From: Kiloniellaceae bacterium
GTDB lineage: Bacteria; Pseudomonadota; Alphaproteobacteria; Kiloniellales; J153
Reading direction: 5' to 3'
Assembly (NCBI GenBank): GCA_021776055.1
Contig: JAJFGP010000178.1
Coordinates: forward strand, 1-51,162
Length of the DNA: 51,162 nt
The notes below the pieces were generated by a model, which did not search any database, had not been told where the DNA came from, and saw only the letters and a list, made by a program, of their open reading frames with translations. Both the position numbers and the translations under genes were made by a program. Position 1 is the stretch's first letter, and each line of letters opens with the position of its first letter. This document shows positions 25,177 to 33,721 of this stretch, piece by piece.

Positions 25177-25221
25177 CATTTGCTGGTCTGGCATTTGCTG
25201 GTCTGGCATTTGTTGGTCTGG
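25177..25221. repeat. Three 15-base tandem repeats upstream of hisI
   Basis: CATTTGCTGGTCTGG occurs three times in a row, the third copy with one change (C to T). They lie 40 bases before the hisI start and within the aapJ/hisI divergent region. The period is not a multiple of a helical turn. They could be repeated binding sites or a slippage product. Confidence 0.9.
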
Positions 25222-25261
25222 CCGATTGTGTCACAAAGGCAGGCCCCTATGGAGATATCCG

Positions 25262-25660
25262 ATGAGCAAAGCTGGCGCTGATGCAATCACCAGTATCCGC
25301 TTCGATGCCGATGGCCTGGTTCCGGCGGTTGCCCAGCAGCACGATACCGGTGAGGTCCTTATGCTGGCTTGGATGAACCGCGCGGCGGTGGCTGAAACCC
25401 TGGCGACGGGCCGGGTTTGCTACTGGTCGCGGTCTCGCCAGCAACTATGGCGCAAGGGCGAGTCCTCAGGGCAGATTCAACGACTGATCGACATGCGCCT
25501 GGACTGCGATAGCGATGCCTTGCTACTTCGTGTCGAGCAGACCGGAGTGGCCTGTCACACGGGACGCCGCGCCTGTTTCTACCGGCAATTACAGGCCGAC
25601 GGCGAAGAGCGAGAGGTGCTGCCGGTCGAGGTCGATCCGGGTGATCTCTATGGCGGCTGA
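25262..25660 (+). CDS. hisI: Phosphoribosyl-AMP cyclohydrolase
   Basis: A 132-residue HisI enzyme that opens the adenine ring of phosphoribosyl-AMP in histidine synthesis. Signature residues are present: EVLMLAWMN, RVCYWSRSRQQLWRKGESSG, the metal-binding DCDSDALL and CHTGRRACFY with its Cys/His zinc ligands. There is no HisE domain, as in most alphaproteobacteria. The start is ATG 25262 with GGAG upstream; the longer frame from 25226 adds an unrelated leader. It overlaps the start of modA by 11 bases, an odd pairing of histidine synthesis with molybdate uptake. Confidence 0.95.
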   Translation: MSKAGADAITSIRFDADGLVPAVAQQHDTGEVLMLAWMNRAAVAETLATGRVCYWSRSRQQLWRKGESSGQIQRLIDMRLDCDSDALLLRVEQTGVACHTGRRACFYRQLQADGEEREVLPVEVDPGDLYGG

Positions 25661-26441
25661 CCCTGGCCGTCGCCGTTTTCTGGCGTTGTTGGGAGCGACC
25701 CTGGCGACTCCCATGGCCGGCTCGGCGCGAGCCGAGCCGCAAGCCACACTGTTTGCGGCGGCCAGCACAACCGAGGCAATTACGGCCGTTGCCGCCACGT
25801 TCGCCGCTGATGGACATGGTATTTTGCGGCCAGTCCTCGCCGCCTCCTCCACGTTGGCGCAACAGATTGTTCGGGGAGCGCCGGCCGATCTCTATTTATC
25901 GGCAAACGGCGCCTGGATGGATTTTCTGGCCATGCGCGGCGCCATCGAAGCGAACAGCCGCATCGACTTGCTAAGCAACCGGCTTGTGCTGATCGCGCCT
26001 GCGGATAGCTCCTTATCGTTGCGCATCGAATCGGGCTTCGGCTTGGCGGCGGCACTCGGCGACGGCCGCCTGGCGATGGGCGAGCCGACACACGTGCCCG
26101 CCGGAATTTACGCGAAATCGGCGCTACAGGCCCTGGGTGTGTGGGCGCAAGCGGCACCCCGAGCCGCTTACATGGCTGACGTGCGCGCCACCTTGGCGCT
26201 GGTCGAACGGGGCGAGGCGGTCGCGGGCATCGTCTACGCCACGGACGCCGCGGCCAGCCGGAAGGTGCGCATCGTGGATACGTTTCCAACCAACAGTCAT
26301 CCGCCGATAACCTACCCGCTCGCGATCATCGCCGGAAGGCGCACTCCGGAAACCATCGCTCTCTACGAGTATCTGCGGGGTGCCGAGGCGCAGGTGATTT
26401 TCCGAGCGCACGGCTTTATGCCCATCGCGAGCGGGGCCTGA
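25650..26441 (+). CDS. modA: Molybdate-binding protein ModA
   Basis: A 263-residue periplasmic molybdate-binding protein. It starts at ATG 25650 inside the end of hisI. The signal carries GRRRFLALLGATLATPMAGSARA, a Tat-like RR followed by a hydrophobic stretch. Mature landmarks fit ModA: LFAAASTTEAI (oxyanion loop), LAASSTLAQQI, APADLYLSAN and VPAGIYAKSALQALGVW, then GIVYATDA. It supplies ModBC, whose genes follow directly. ModA versus a tungstate-specific relative cannot be separated by eye. Confidence 0.93.
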   Translation: MAADPGRRRFLALLGATLATPMAGSARAEPQATLFAAASTTEAITAVAATFAADGHGILRPVLAASSTLAQQIVRGAPADLYLSANGAWMDFLAMRGAIEANSRIDLLSNRLVLIAPADSSLSLRIESGFGLAAALGDGRLAMGEPTHVPAGIYAKSALQALGVWAQAAPRAAYMADVRATLALVERGEAVAGIVYATDAAASRKVRIVDTFPTNSHPPITYPLAIIAGRRTPETIALYEYLRGAEAQVIFRAHGFMPIASGA

Positions 26442-26447
26442 CTCGCC

Positions 26448-27140
26448 GTGTTGACCCTTACCCCGCTGGAGGCCGAAGCTCTAAACCTAAGTTTGCGCGT
26501 GGCCTTGTGGAGCGTCGCGACCAGCTTGCCGGTCGGGCTGCTAATAGCCTGGCTACTGGCCCGCCGGGACTTCATCGGTAAGACCGCCTTGAACGCTCTG
26601 GTGCACCTGCCGTTGGTCTTGCCGCCGGTCGTTGTCGGGTACCTGCTGCTCGTCCTCCTTGGGCGCGAAGGACCTTTGGGCCGCCTGCTGTTTTCGCTCT
26701 TCGGCATCACCCTGCCATTCACCTGGCAGGGAGCGGCGCTGGCGGCGGCCGTGATGGCCTTTCCGCTGATGGTGCGCGCCATGCGCCTGTCGCTCGAGGC
26801 GGTCGATCGACGGCTGGAGGCCGCGGCACGCACTCTCGGCGCGCGTCCAATAATGGTCTTCGCGACGATTACCCTGCCGCTGATGGCACCAGGCATCGTC
26901 GTCGGTGCCGTATTGGCGTTCGCGCGCGGTCTGGGCGAATTCGGTGCAACCATTACCTTCGCCGCCAATATTCCTGGCGAGACCCGAACGTTGCCCATTG
27001 CCCTTTACACCCTTATTCAGAGTCCGGGCGGCGAGGCTGCGGCCCTGCGCCTGACCGTTATTTCGGTGGTTCTATCCCTGGCGGCGCTGGTCGCCTCCGA
27101 AGTCATGGCGCGTCGATTGCGCGCCCGGATGGATGGCTAA
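26448..27140 (+). CDS. modB: Molybdate ABC transporter permease ModB
   Basis: A 230-residue permease of the ModB family with five or six membrane helices. Visible motifs are LPLVLPPVVVGYLLL and the ATPase-contact loop EAAARTLGARPIMVFATITLP. GLGEFGATI is typical of ModB. The start is GTG 26448, 6 bases after modA. Its end overlaps modC by 8 bases, showing one operon. Confidence 0.95.
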   Translation: MLTLTPLEAEALNLSLRVALWSVATSLPVGLLIAWLLARRDFIGKTALNALVHLPLVLPPVVVGYLLLVLLGREGPLGRLLFSLFGITLPFTWQGAALAAAVMAFPLMVRAMRLSLEAVDRRLEAAARTLGARPIMVFATITLPLMAPGIVVGAVLAFARGLGEFGATITFAANIPGETRTLPIALYTLIQSPGGEAAALRLTVISVVLSLAALVASEVMARRLRARMDG

Positions 27141-28269
27141 CCCCATGCTGGAAATAGCTGTCGGGAAACACCTGGGCAAATTCACGATTGACGCGAATAT
27201 AACCTGTGAAACAACTGGGATCGTGGCGTTATTTGGCCGGTCCGGTGCCGGGAAAACGTCGATCGTCAACATGCTTGCCGGGTTGCTGCGGCCCGATCAT
27301 GGCCGCATTACCGTCAATGGCACGACCCTGTTCGATTCCAGCCAAGGGATCGATCTGCCGCCGGAGCGGCGCCGGCTTGGCTATGTCTTTCAGGAAGACC
27401 GCCTATTCCCGCACATGACCGTGCGCGCCAACCTGCATTACGGCCTGCGCCGGGTACCGCCGGGCGAGCGCACCATCCAAGCCGACCAGGTCGTCGCCCT
27501 GCTTGGGCTCGAGGGATGCCTGGAACGGCGGCCCCATCACTTGTCGGGCGGAGAGAAGCAGCGCGTGGCACTCGGCCGTGCTTTGCTGGCCAATCCCCGC
27601 CTTTTGCTGATGGACGAGCCGCTGGCCTCCCTCGACCAGCCGCGCAAGGACGAAGTCCTGCCGTTCATCGAGCGGCTGCGTGACGAAATGGCAATACCCA
27701 TCGTCTACGTCAGCCACTCGATGCCCGAGATCGTGCGCCTGGCGGATACCATGGTCCTGATCTCCGACGGCCGGGTTGAAGCCGTCGGAACCGTCGACGA
27801 TCTCACCAGCCGCCTGGATCTGCGGCCTCTGACCGGCCGTTACGAGGCCGGCGCGGTCATCGAGGCCCGCGTCGCCGGCCATGACCGCGACTTTGGCCTG
27901 ACCGAGCTCGCCTTTGCCGGAGGCCGGCTGCGGGCGCCCCATGTGAACCTGCCGGTCGGCACACGGCTGCGGCTACGCATTCGAGCCCGCGATGTAGCGC
28001 TGGCCCTGGAGGCGCCACAACGCAGCAGCATTCTGAATGCCATCCCCGCAACGGTGCGCGACATCGGCACCGAAGAAGGCCCCCAAGTCGATCTTCGTCT
28101 GGATGCGGGCGGCGCCACATTCTGGGCCCGGATCACGCGGCGATCCCTAATCGACCTCGGGTTGCAACCCGGAACGGCCGTAACGGCCCTGATCAAAGCT
28201 GTCGCAATTGACCGCTACAGCCTCGGCCGTAGCGCGGGTCCGGGGCGCTTTCTCGGCGATGACAATTAA
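27133..28269 (+). CDS. modC: Molybdate ABC transporter ATPase ModC
   Basis: A 378-residue ATPase. Walker A GRSGAGKTS, Q-loop GYVFQEDRLFPHM, signature LSGGEKQR, Walker B LLLMDEPLASLD and H-loop YVSHSMPEI are intact. The C-terminal regulatory part contains a molybdate-binding MOP/TOBE-like domain (about 300-370: SSILNAIPATVRDI, VDLRLDAGGATFWARIT). ATG 27133 overlaps modB; ATG 27145 is an alternative. No Mo-responsive operator is recognised. It converges on the SPOR lipoprotein gene 24 bases downstream. Confidence 0.95.
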   Translation: MANPMLEIAVGKHLGKFTIDANITCETTGIVALFGRSGAGKTSIVNMLAGLLRPDHGRITVNGTTLFDSSQGIDLPPERRRLGYVFQEDRLFPHMTVRANLHYGLRRVPPGERTIQADQVVALLGLEGCLERRPHHLSGGEKQRVALGRALLANPRLLLMDEPLASLDQPRKDEVLPFIERLRDEMAIPIVYVSHSMPEIVRLADTMVLISDGRVEAVGTVDDLTSRLDLRPLTGRYEAGAVIEARVAGHDRDFGLTELAFAGGRLRAPHVNLPVGTRLRLRIRARDVALALEAPQRSSILNAIPATVRDIGTEEGPQVDLRLDAGGATFWARITRRSLIDLGLQPGTAVTALIKAVAIDRYSLGRSAGPGRFLGDDN

Positions 28270-28293
28270 GCAACTGATTCGTTGAGCAAATAC

Positions 28294-29058
28294 CTACTGC
28301 CGACTCAAGACAACGCAGCCTTGGTCACGGGCCCGTAGTTCCTCGCAAAATGCCTTTGCGGTGGCAATATCCGAGAATGGCCCCGTGCGGACTCGGTAGT
28401 AGATTCCACGATCGCCCAGATCCGCCTCCTGCATGATCAGCGGCCGGTCGCCCAGTTGGTCCGGGTGCGCCGCGCGCAGGCGTTGCCAACCGCCTTCGGC
28501 ATTGGCGCGCGTGCGGAAAGCCGCCAACTGCGCCGTCACCTGGCCGCCGCCGGCTAGATTAGCGGTGGGCGCCGGCGGGGCAGGTGGCGAGGGTTCCGCA
28601 GCGACAGCGGCTGGCGGTGGCGGTGGCGGGGCGCTAGCCGATGCAGGCGCCGGTGGGGCAGCGGCCGCTGCCTGCTGCTCTACCGGAACGCGGGGCACCG
28701 CCGGCGGCGCCTTTGCGACGACGGGTGCGGGTGGCACCGTTGCACGGGGCGCCGGCGCCGAGGCGGAAGGTGCCGTCACCGTCCCCTGCAATCGCTCGCC
28801 GGTGTAAACCGCATTTCCTTTATCGCCGACCAGCTCGTTTGGCAGTTGGTCCCGCCGTTCCTCAAGAGTTTCCTGCGTGCTTGAGGCCGGCCCCAGGGCA
28901 ATCGCCAAATTCGGTGAGACCTCGGCGGACGGCTTGTCCTCGCCGGGCGCCGCCGGTGGCGGAACCGGGTAGGCCGTACTTTTCGATTTACTGCCGCATC
29001 CGCTGACAAAAACCATAACCGCCAGCAAGACACAGGCAACGCGCACCGGTCGACTCAT
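28294..29058 (-). CDS. SPOR-domain lipoprotein
   Basis: A 254-residue predicted outer-membrane lipoprotein. The lipobox VSGC gives lipidated Cys21. A long Ala/Pro-rich low-complexity linker (about 90-180, with runs of A and P) leads to a C-terminal SPOR domain (about 180-252: VTAQLAAFRTRANAEGGWQRL, YYRVRTGPFSDIATAKAFC). SPOR domains bind denuded septal peptidoglycan, so a cell-division or envelope role is likely. The start is ATG 29058; the longer frame lacks family sense. Linker length probably varies between relatives. Confidence 0.85.
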   Translation of the reverse strand: MSRPVRVACVLLAVMVFVSGCGSKSKSTAYPVPPPAAPGEDKPSAEVSPNLAIALGPASSTQETLEERRDQLPNELVGDKGNAVYTGERLQGTVTAPSASAPAPRATVPPAPVVAKAPPAVPRVPVEQQAAAAAPPAPASASAPPPPPPAAVAAEPSPPAPPAPTANLAGGGQVTAQLAAFRTRANAEGGWQRLRAAHPDQLGDRPLIMQEADLGDRGIYYRVRTGPFSDIATAKAFCEELRARDQGCVVLSRQ

Positions 29059-29141
29059 AACCCCTGCTCTCAAACAGATATGCGAACCTTTAACGATAGA
29101 GCCTCGGGCGCGATTCGGAAACAACCCACGCCGCACCTCGC

Positions 29142-29161
29142 CGGCGGCGGCGGCGGCGGCG
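29142..29161. repeat. CGG microsatellite
   Basis: Six uninterrupted CGG units followed by a CGC, between the starts of two minus-strand genes. Such simple repeats can slip, but no gene frame depends on it. Confidence 0.8.
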
Positions 29162-29170
29162 CAGTACGCC

Positions 29171-29539
29171 CTACTCCGCTGGAACGGCCCGGTCGAAAGT
29201 ATCCCCATCGACCCAATCGCTGTCGAGAATGCAGCCGGCCGAGTCGAGGATCAGGTACATGTAACGCCCGCGGGCGCCGGTCGTCGGGCCGTTACCGGAA
29301 TAGAGAAAGAGTACCGCGTCAGCCTCTCCCCGAATGGCCAGCCCCTGCATAACCTTCTCACCGCGTTCGCCGTCAAAGCGGGCGGCTTGGCTGCCGGTCG
29401 GATACACACTCAGGAATTCCTCGGTCATCGCCTCCGCGCTCTGACAGACGGCACCGGCCGGCTGTGTCGATACGGCCAAAACAATGGTGGCCAACGCCAA
29501 CAGCCCTCCACCCAGGCGCAATCCGATCCGGTGCTTCAT
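29171..29539 (-). CDS. Small exported protein of unknown function
   Basis: A 122-residue secreted protein: signal LGGGLLALATIVLAVSTQPAGA followed by a Cys just after cleavage (VCQSAEAM) and a second Cys near the end (DSAGCILDSDW), probably a disulphide. The middle (ADAVLFLYSGNGPTTGARGRY) is beta-rich. The start is ATG 29539 without a strong ribosome site; a TTG at 29575 would add 12 residues before the signal. No family recognised. It precedes the SPOR lipoprotein by 112 bases on the same strand. Confidence 0.55.
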   Translation of the reverse strand: MKHRIGLRLGGGLLALATIVLAVSTQPAGAVCQSAEAMTEEFLSVYPTGSQAARFDGERGEKVMQGLAIRGEADAVLFLYSGNGPTTGARGRYMYLILDSAGCILDSDWVDGDTFDRAVPAE

Positions 29540-29719
29540 AACGCCGAGTTCAACAGGTTGGGATGCGGAATGCAACCGGAGGCGCCCATCGTTCCATGGC
29601 TTTCATCCCAAGCCGGCAACCGCCAACCAGATCGGATTGCCGCAACGAAGCGGGCATATTAACGTTTCTTTACAGTTGAAACAGCGCTACGATTTGCGCG
29701 GATTCGAAAGTTGTCCTGA

Positions 29720-29983
29720 ATGCACTCGTTTCATCGCCTTATGTTGCTTTCGACAATCGCCTTTCTGGCGCCCCATCCTGTCTTTGCGTACGTCGACCCT
29801 GGAACCGTTTCGATGGTTATTCAGGGGCTATTTGCCGTTGTCTTCGGCGCCGCCACGGCCTGGGTCATGCGCCCTTGGCAGTTATTGAAATCACTGTTCC
29901 GTAAGCGCAAAAGCATGCCGCCATCCAATATTTCGGACGCCGGCGCACCGGGCGGGGCAAATGATACAACCGCCGAGCGGTAG
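29720..29983 (+). CDS. Small AYVDPGT membrane protein (surface cassette, gene 1)
   Basis: An 87-residue protein. The hydrophobic leader (LMLLSTIAFLAPHPVFA) is followed by AYVDPGTVSMVIQGLFAVVFGA, a conserved-looking loop plus membrane helix. The tail is basic then polar (LLKSLFRKRKS). The AYxDPGT motif recurs in small uncharacterised membrane proteins next to polysaccharide or surface-modification genes. It lies 26 bases before the methyltransferase gene in the same direction and is probably the first gene of a three-gene cassette. Function unknown. Confidence 0.65.
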   Translation: MHSFHRLMLLSTIAFLAPHPVFAYVDPGTVSMVIQGLFAVVFGAATAWVMRPWQLLKSLFRKRKSMPPSNISDAGAPGGANDTTAER

Positions 29984-30009
29984 CAAGCGCCGGACCGGGT
30001 AGCGTCGCA

Positions 30010-31425
30010 ATGGCCGACCCTAGTCGACAAATTCGGCTCCTTGCGCGTAAAGAGATTACAGTCGACCCCTCTTCTTTCGTTGATCCGCAGGGTTTCCTCT
30101 TTCACTGGGACGGAGGGATCTACCGCTGCATTCGAGGCGTAGCCGCCCCCCTCTTTCGTCAACTTATCGATGAGGGAACGTTGGCGGCGCTAGAGAGGGA
30201 TCGCGGCCTTGTTCACACGAGCGCAACATCATTTTCCATCGAGGATGAGCCCGATGGTCTGGTCGTCGAGCACTCGCGCGTGGCGCCGCTTAGCTATTGT
30301 GTTGAATGGTGCCCTTCCATGTTACGCGACGCCGGCCGGCTTACGCTCGAACTCGCCATTGAGCTGGCGCCACGGGAATTGATGCTGCAGGACGCCTATC
30401 CTTGGAATGTCCTTTTCTCCGGCAGCACACCGATCTTTGTAGACCTGACGTCGATCGCGCCCGCCGATCGCACCGCCATCTGGCCCGCCCACGAACAGTT
30501 CGAAGCCTTCTTCCTGCGGCCGTTATCCCTGGCCATGGAAGGCAAGGGCAAAGTGGCGCGCGCCTTGCTGCATGACAATATCGATGGGATCGGCCTGGAG
30601 GATTTTTCGGCGCTGATGTCGGCTTCTTATCGCCTTCGCCATCCGGGTTTGGCGTTAGCCCGATGGATTGATCGGTTTCTGCAACAGCGCCGCGCCCTCA
30701 AGGACAAGGTGCGTCATTTAGCCGAGCGCGCAACGACCAACGTTGACGCATCGGTCAGGCGTCGCTTTCTTCAGGGCACACTCCGCCGCTTGAATCGGAT
30801 TAATTTTGTCAGCCAAGCCGATCCCTGGGCTCACTACTATGCCGAGATCGGCCCCGAGGTCGATAAGCAGGCCAAACTGGATTTAGTCACGGGCGTGCTC
30901 GAAAATATCCAACCGGGCAACGTGCTCGATCTTGGCTGCAATACCGGCGTCTTCTCCCTGCTCGCGGCACGCCAGGGCATGCGCGTGATTGCTGTGGATA
31001 GCAGTGAATCTTGCATCGAAGCGCTTTACGCCGCGGCACGGCAGGAGTCTTTGCCGGTTACACCGCTGATCGCCGACGTGGTCAACCCGACGCCGGCGTT
31101 TGGTTTCATGGGCCGGCAATATCCCGACCTTTGGCACCGCGTTCGCTCGGACACCGTGTTCTGCTTGGCCCTGATGCACCATCTTCACATATCGGGCCGG
31201 CAATCCTTCGAGCGAATTGCCGAGTTGTTGGATCATGTGACGATCCGGCACCTGGTTTTCGAATTCGTGGCCCATGACGATGCAAACATGCCGCTGCTGC
31301 CCCAGCGGCGCAGGATCGACTATAGTTTGGAAAGTGTTGTCGCGGCGCTCAGGCGTTATTTCAAGGACATCGACGTGCGGCCGTCCGACCGTGCAACGCG
31401 GAGACTTCTGCTGTGCCACAAATGA
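30010..31425 (+). CDS. Class I methyltransferase with unusual N-terminal domain (surface cassette, gene 2)
   Basis: A 471-residue cytosolic protein. The C-terminal part (about 275-470) is a Rossmann methyltransferase with SAM motif VLDLGCNTGVFSLLAARQG and the acidic end of strand 2 (VIAVDSS), then CLALMHHLHISG. The N-terminal 250 residues (FVDPQGFLFHWDGGIYRCI, LMLQDAYPWNVLFSGSTPIFV) form a separate domain with a kinase-like N/D pattern that I do not recognise securely; a faint likeness to NoeA-type nodulation methyltransferases is possible. The start is ATG 30010. It overlaps the next gene by 13 bases, indicating translational coupling. Confidence 0.78.
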   Translation: MADPSRQIRLLARKEITVDPSSFVDPQGFLFHWDGGIYRCIRGVAAPLFRQLIDEGTLAALERDRGLVHTSATSFSIEDEPDGLVVEHSRVAPLSYCVEWCPSMLRDAGRLTLELAIELAPRELMLQDAYPWNVLFSGSTPIFVDLTSIAPADRTAIWPAHEQFEAFFLRPLSLAMEGKGKVARALLHDNIDGIGLEDFSALMSASYRLRHPGLALARWIDRFLQQRRALKDKVRHLAERATTNVDASVRRRFLQGTLRRLNRINFVSQADPWAHYYAEIGPEVDKQAKLDLVTGVLENIQPGNVLDLGCNTGVFSLLAARQGMRVIAVDSSESCIEALYAAARQESLPVTPLIADVVNPTPAFGFMGRQYPDLWHRVRSDTVFCLALMHHLHISGRQSFERIAELLDHVTIRHLVFEFVAHDDANMPLLPQRRRIDYSLESVVAALRRYFKDIDVRPSDRATRRLLLCHK

Positions 31426-33257
31426 ACGGCAGATGGGGTGTTGCTGGAAGCTTTTTTCTGGTTGCCGTGTCGCTGGCCGCAGGTCTGCATATCCTTCTGG
31501 GTGACTACCTGTTGTTTCACTCAGACCCTCTTAGTTTGAGTGTCTACCTGAGCGCCGCGTCGTTCGTCGTGCTCCCCATGCTACTCGTTCTTAGCCTGCC
31601 TCTACAGGTCGTATCGCGGCAAGGGAAGCAGAGAATTCGGGTTTTCGCGGCGATGGGTTTGGCCGTTCTGGTCGCTACCGTATTTCTTATGTTGGCGGTG
31701 TCGTTCGCCGGCACGTGGCTCGACGTGACTTTGGTCAAGCGTCTTGCCCGGCACCCCTTCTATCTTTTCGCGGCCTGTCTTCTACCGGCCCTTGGGGCGA
31801 TCATAGCTCGCCGCAGCCCAAGGGAAATTGCCGCACGCACGGAGCAACTCGGCCTAGTCCTGTTTGCAGCCGCAATTGTCAGCGTTTTCGTGACGCAAGT
31901 GATCCGACCTGACCGCGCACCCGGATCGGGAAAACACCTCGTGCTCATGGTCCTCGACGGGATGCCGACTCAGTATCTCCACAGGTACGAGCCAACCGCG
32001 CCAAATGGCCCTTTGGACCAGCTTGCCTCGGAAGGTCTGTTGTTGACCCAGGCACGAACGTCGGCGGCATGGACCTATGCCTATTTCGGCGCGCTCTACA
32101 GCGGTTCGACGCGGGTCGTGGAGGCGCCGCGTGATGAAAAGCCGGCCGTAGAGAGTCTCCTCGGCCGGTTGCAGCGCGGCGGTGTCGCCGCGCGCTGGAT
32201 CGCTTACCACCGCAACGGCATCCCGGAAGGTAGCGCCGCTGCCATCAACGATTATCGCGGGCTGCGCTCCTACTTACTGACTGAGAATACCGCTTGGATC
32301 CCGCGGCTGCTCAATCTCGACTATCACATGGCCATTGCCAGTGTGGCCACCGCGCAGAACCTCAGGGGCACATGGGGACGTGCCGTGTTCAATTGGCTCA
32401 GCGGCGGCCAGCAAAAATACCGCGGCATTCTGACCGAACTGTTGTTGCCACAGCTGCGTGAACAACGGGCCAACGCAAGCGACAGCTTCACACTTTTCCA
32501 TACAGGCTGGGACTGGCTGGGCGACCCCGCCAAGGAGGCACAAGCGCTGCTCCCGGCAGCGCAAGAAATTATAGGCCTTGCCGATGTTGCTCCGGGCGGC
32601 AGCGAGAAAATTCGCGCCAGCGACTATCAGTACGGACCTGAGTTCGAGCCGTTGGCAGCACAAATCCGCCGCGGCAACAGTTTAAAAATAGTCGATGCAG
32701 GCGTGCACCTCAAAGATTTTTTGTCGGCGCTTGCCGATGACGAATCGCTGCGCAATACCGTGGTCATTGTCACCTCTGACCACGGCAGTATGTATGCCAA
32801 GGGCCGCTTCTGGTATGGCTTCCACCCAAACGAGGAGGTGATACGGGTACCGCTCCTGATTTTCAACGCGGGCCGAACGGGACAGGACGACCGTCTTGTC
32901 GGCACGCTCGACGTCAATGCGAGTGTGCTCGGCTTTTTCGGACTCTCGCGCGAAAGCGATTCGGGGCAATCGCTCTTCGGGTCTAACCGTGATCGCGCCA
33001 GCACCACGACGCTCACGTTGCGGAGCGACCGCAATAAGGAGTGGTTTCTGGTCATCAGTGAGCCGAAACGCAAATACCAGGTCAACTTGCACCCGGAAGG
33101 CCGCGGCGAAACCGTGACCTTGCGCCTCGACGGCTACGACGAGACGCCGATCGCGGAGACCATTGGTCCGCCTGAAGGCAAGGCCGACCTCATCGCAGAG
33201 GCGATACGCAATTATAGTATCGACCCCGAGGGCATTCACCCGGCGCTACGCCCATAG
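31413..33257 (+). CDS. Membrane-anchored alkaline phosphatase-fold enzyme (surface cassette, gene 3)
   Basis: A 614-residue protein with four or five N-terminal membrane helices (about 10-170) and a large periplasmic sulfatase/phosphotransferase-fold domain. Metal-binding landmarks are VLMVLDGMPTQY near the start of the fold and VIVTSDHGSMYAKGRFWYGFHPNEEV later. The nucleophile region reads TQARTSAAWTYAYFGALYSG: no C-x-P-x-R sulfatase signature, so a Thr or Ser nucleophile as in phosphoethanolamine or phosphoglycerol transferases is more likely. It overlaps the methyltransferase gene. The expected role is to modify or trim a surface lipid or glycan; that is inference. Confidence 0.75.
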   Translation: MPQMNGRWGVAGSFFLVAVSLAAGLHILLGDYLLFHSDPLSLSVYLSAASFVVLPMLLVLSLPLQVVSRQGKQRIRVFAAMGLAVLVATVFLMLAVSFAGTWLDVTLVKRLARHPFYLFAACLLPALGAIIARRSPREIAARTEQLGLVLFAAAIVSVFVTQVIRPDRAPGSGKHLVLMVLDGMPTQYLHRYEPTAPNGPLDQLASEGLLLTQARTSAAWTYAYFGALYSGSTRVVEAPRDEKPAVESLLGRLQRGGVAARWIAYHRNGIPEGSAAAINDYRGLRSYLLTENTAWIPRLLNLDYHMAIASVATAQNLRGTWGRAVFNWLSGGQQKYRGILTELLLPQLREQRANASDSFTLFHTGWDWLGDPAKEAQALLPAAQEIIGLADVAPGGSEKIRASDYQYGPEFEPLAAQIRRGNSLKIVDAGVHLKDFLSALADDESLRNTVVIVTSDHGSMYAKGRFWYGFHPNEEVIRVPLLIFNAGRTGQDDRLVGTLDVNASVLGFFGLSRESDSGQSLFGSNRDRASTTTLTLRSDRNKEWFLVISEPKRKYQVNLHPEGRGETVTLRLDGYDETPIAETIGPPEGKADLIAEAIRNYSIDPEGIHPALRP

Positions 33258-33427
33258 TTCGAATTGCAAAATTCTGAAACGACTCCCTTTCCGGCAAATA
33301 AAACGTTAATAAACATAGTAAATTTCTTAAAACAGATTGATAATTACTTAAGATTTTACTAAAATAGACTAACCGCGGCGGAACCGGACTGGGGTTGCTG
33401 GCCGATCGCGTGGGAAGGGGCGGTGTA

Positions 33428-33637
33428 ATGCGCGTTTTAAAGGCGATTCTGTATGGGTACGCGGGTGCGGCCGTGGCTGGCGTGCTGGCGGCGCTGGCCG
33501 GCACCGGCTTCGATCTCTCGTATGGGGCGATCGTATCCTCTGCCTCGCTGAGCGGTGCCGCCTTTGGGGTTGTCGGCTTCTCCCTACCCTGGTGGCAGCC
33601 CTTGATCGCCGCGCGGAGCCGCAGCCGGCCTAATTGA
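33428..33637 (+). CDS. Small two-helix membrane protein
   Basis: A 69-residue protein with two hydrophobic Gly/Ala-rich segments (YAGAAVAGVLAALAGTGFD; VSSASLSGAAFGVVGFSLPWW). The start is ATG 33428 with GGAAGGGG about 7 bases upstream. It follows a 110-base AT-rich patch (33258-33370), unlike the rest of the window, which may hold the promoter. No family recognised. It ends just before the first copy of the duplicated LysE unit. Confidence 0.55.
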   Translation: MRVLKAILYGYAGAAVAGVLAALAGTGFDLSYGAIVSSASLSGAAFGVVGFSLPWWQPLIAARSRSRPN

Positions 33638-33690
33638 ACCCGGACAATATCGATCTTGGCGCCGGAATGAGCGGTAGGTTAATGTCGACA
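33633..33690. repeat. Upstream part of a tandem duplication (copy A)
   Basis: The stretch ATTGAACC...CAATATCGATCTTGG...AGGTTAATGTCG recurs, slightly changed, at 34365-34420 in front of the second LysE gene. It shows that the duplication included regulatory or leader sequence and not only the coding region. Confidence 0.8.
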
Positions 33691-33721
33691 TATCCCGTCG
33701 GCCATCTCCGGTGCTCTCCCC

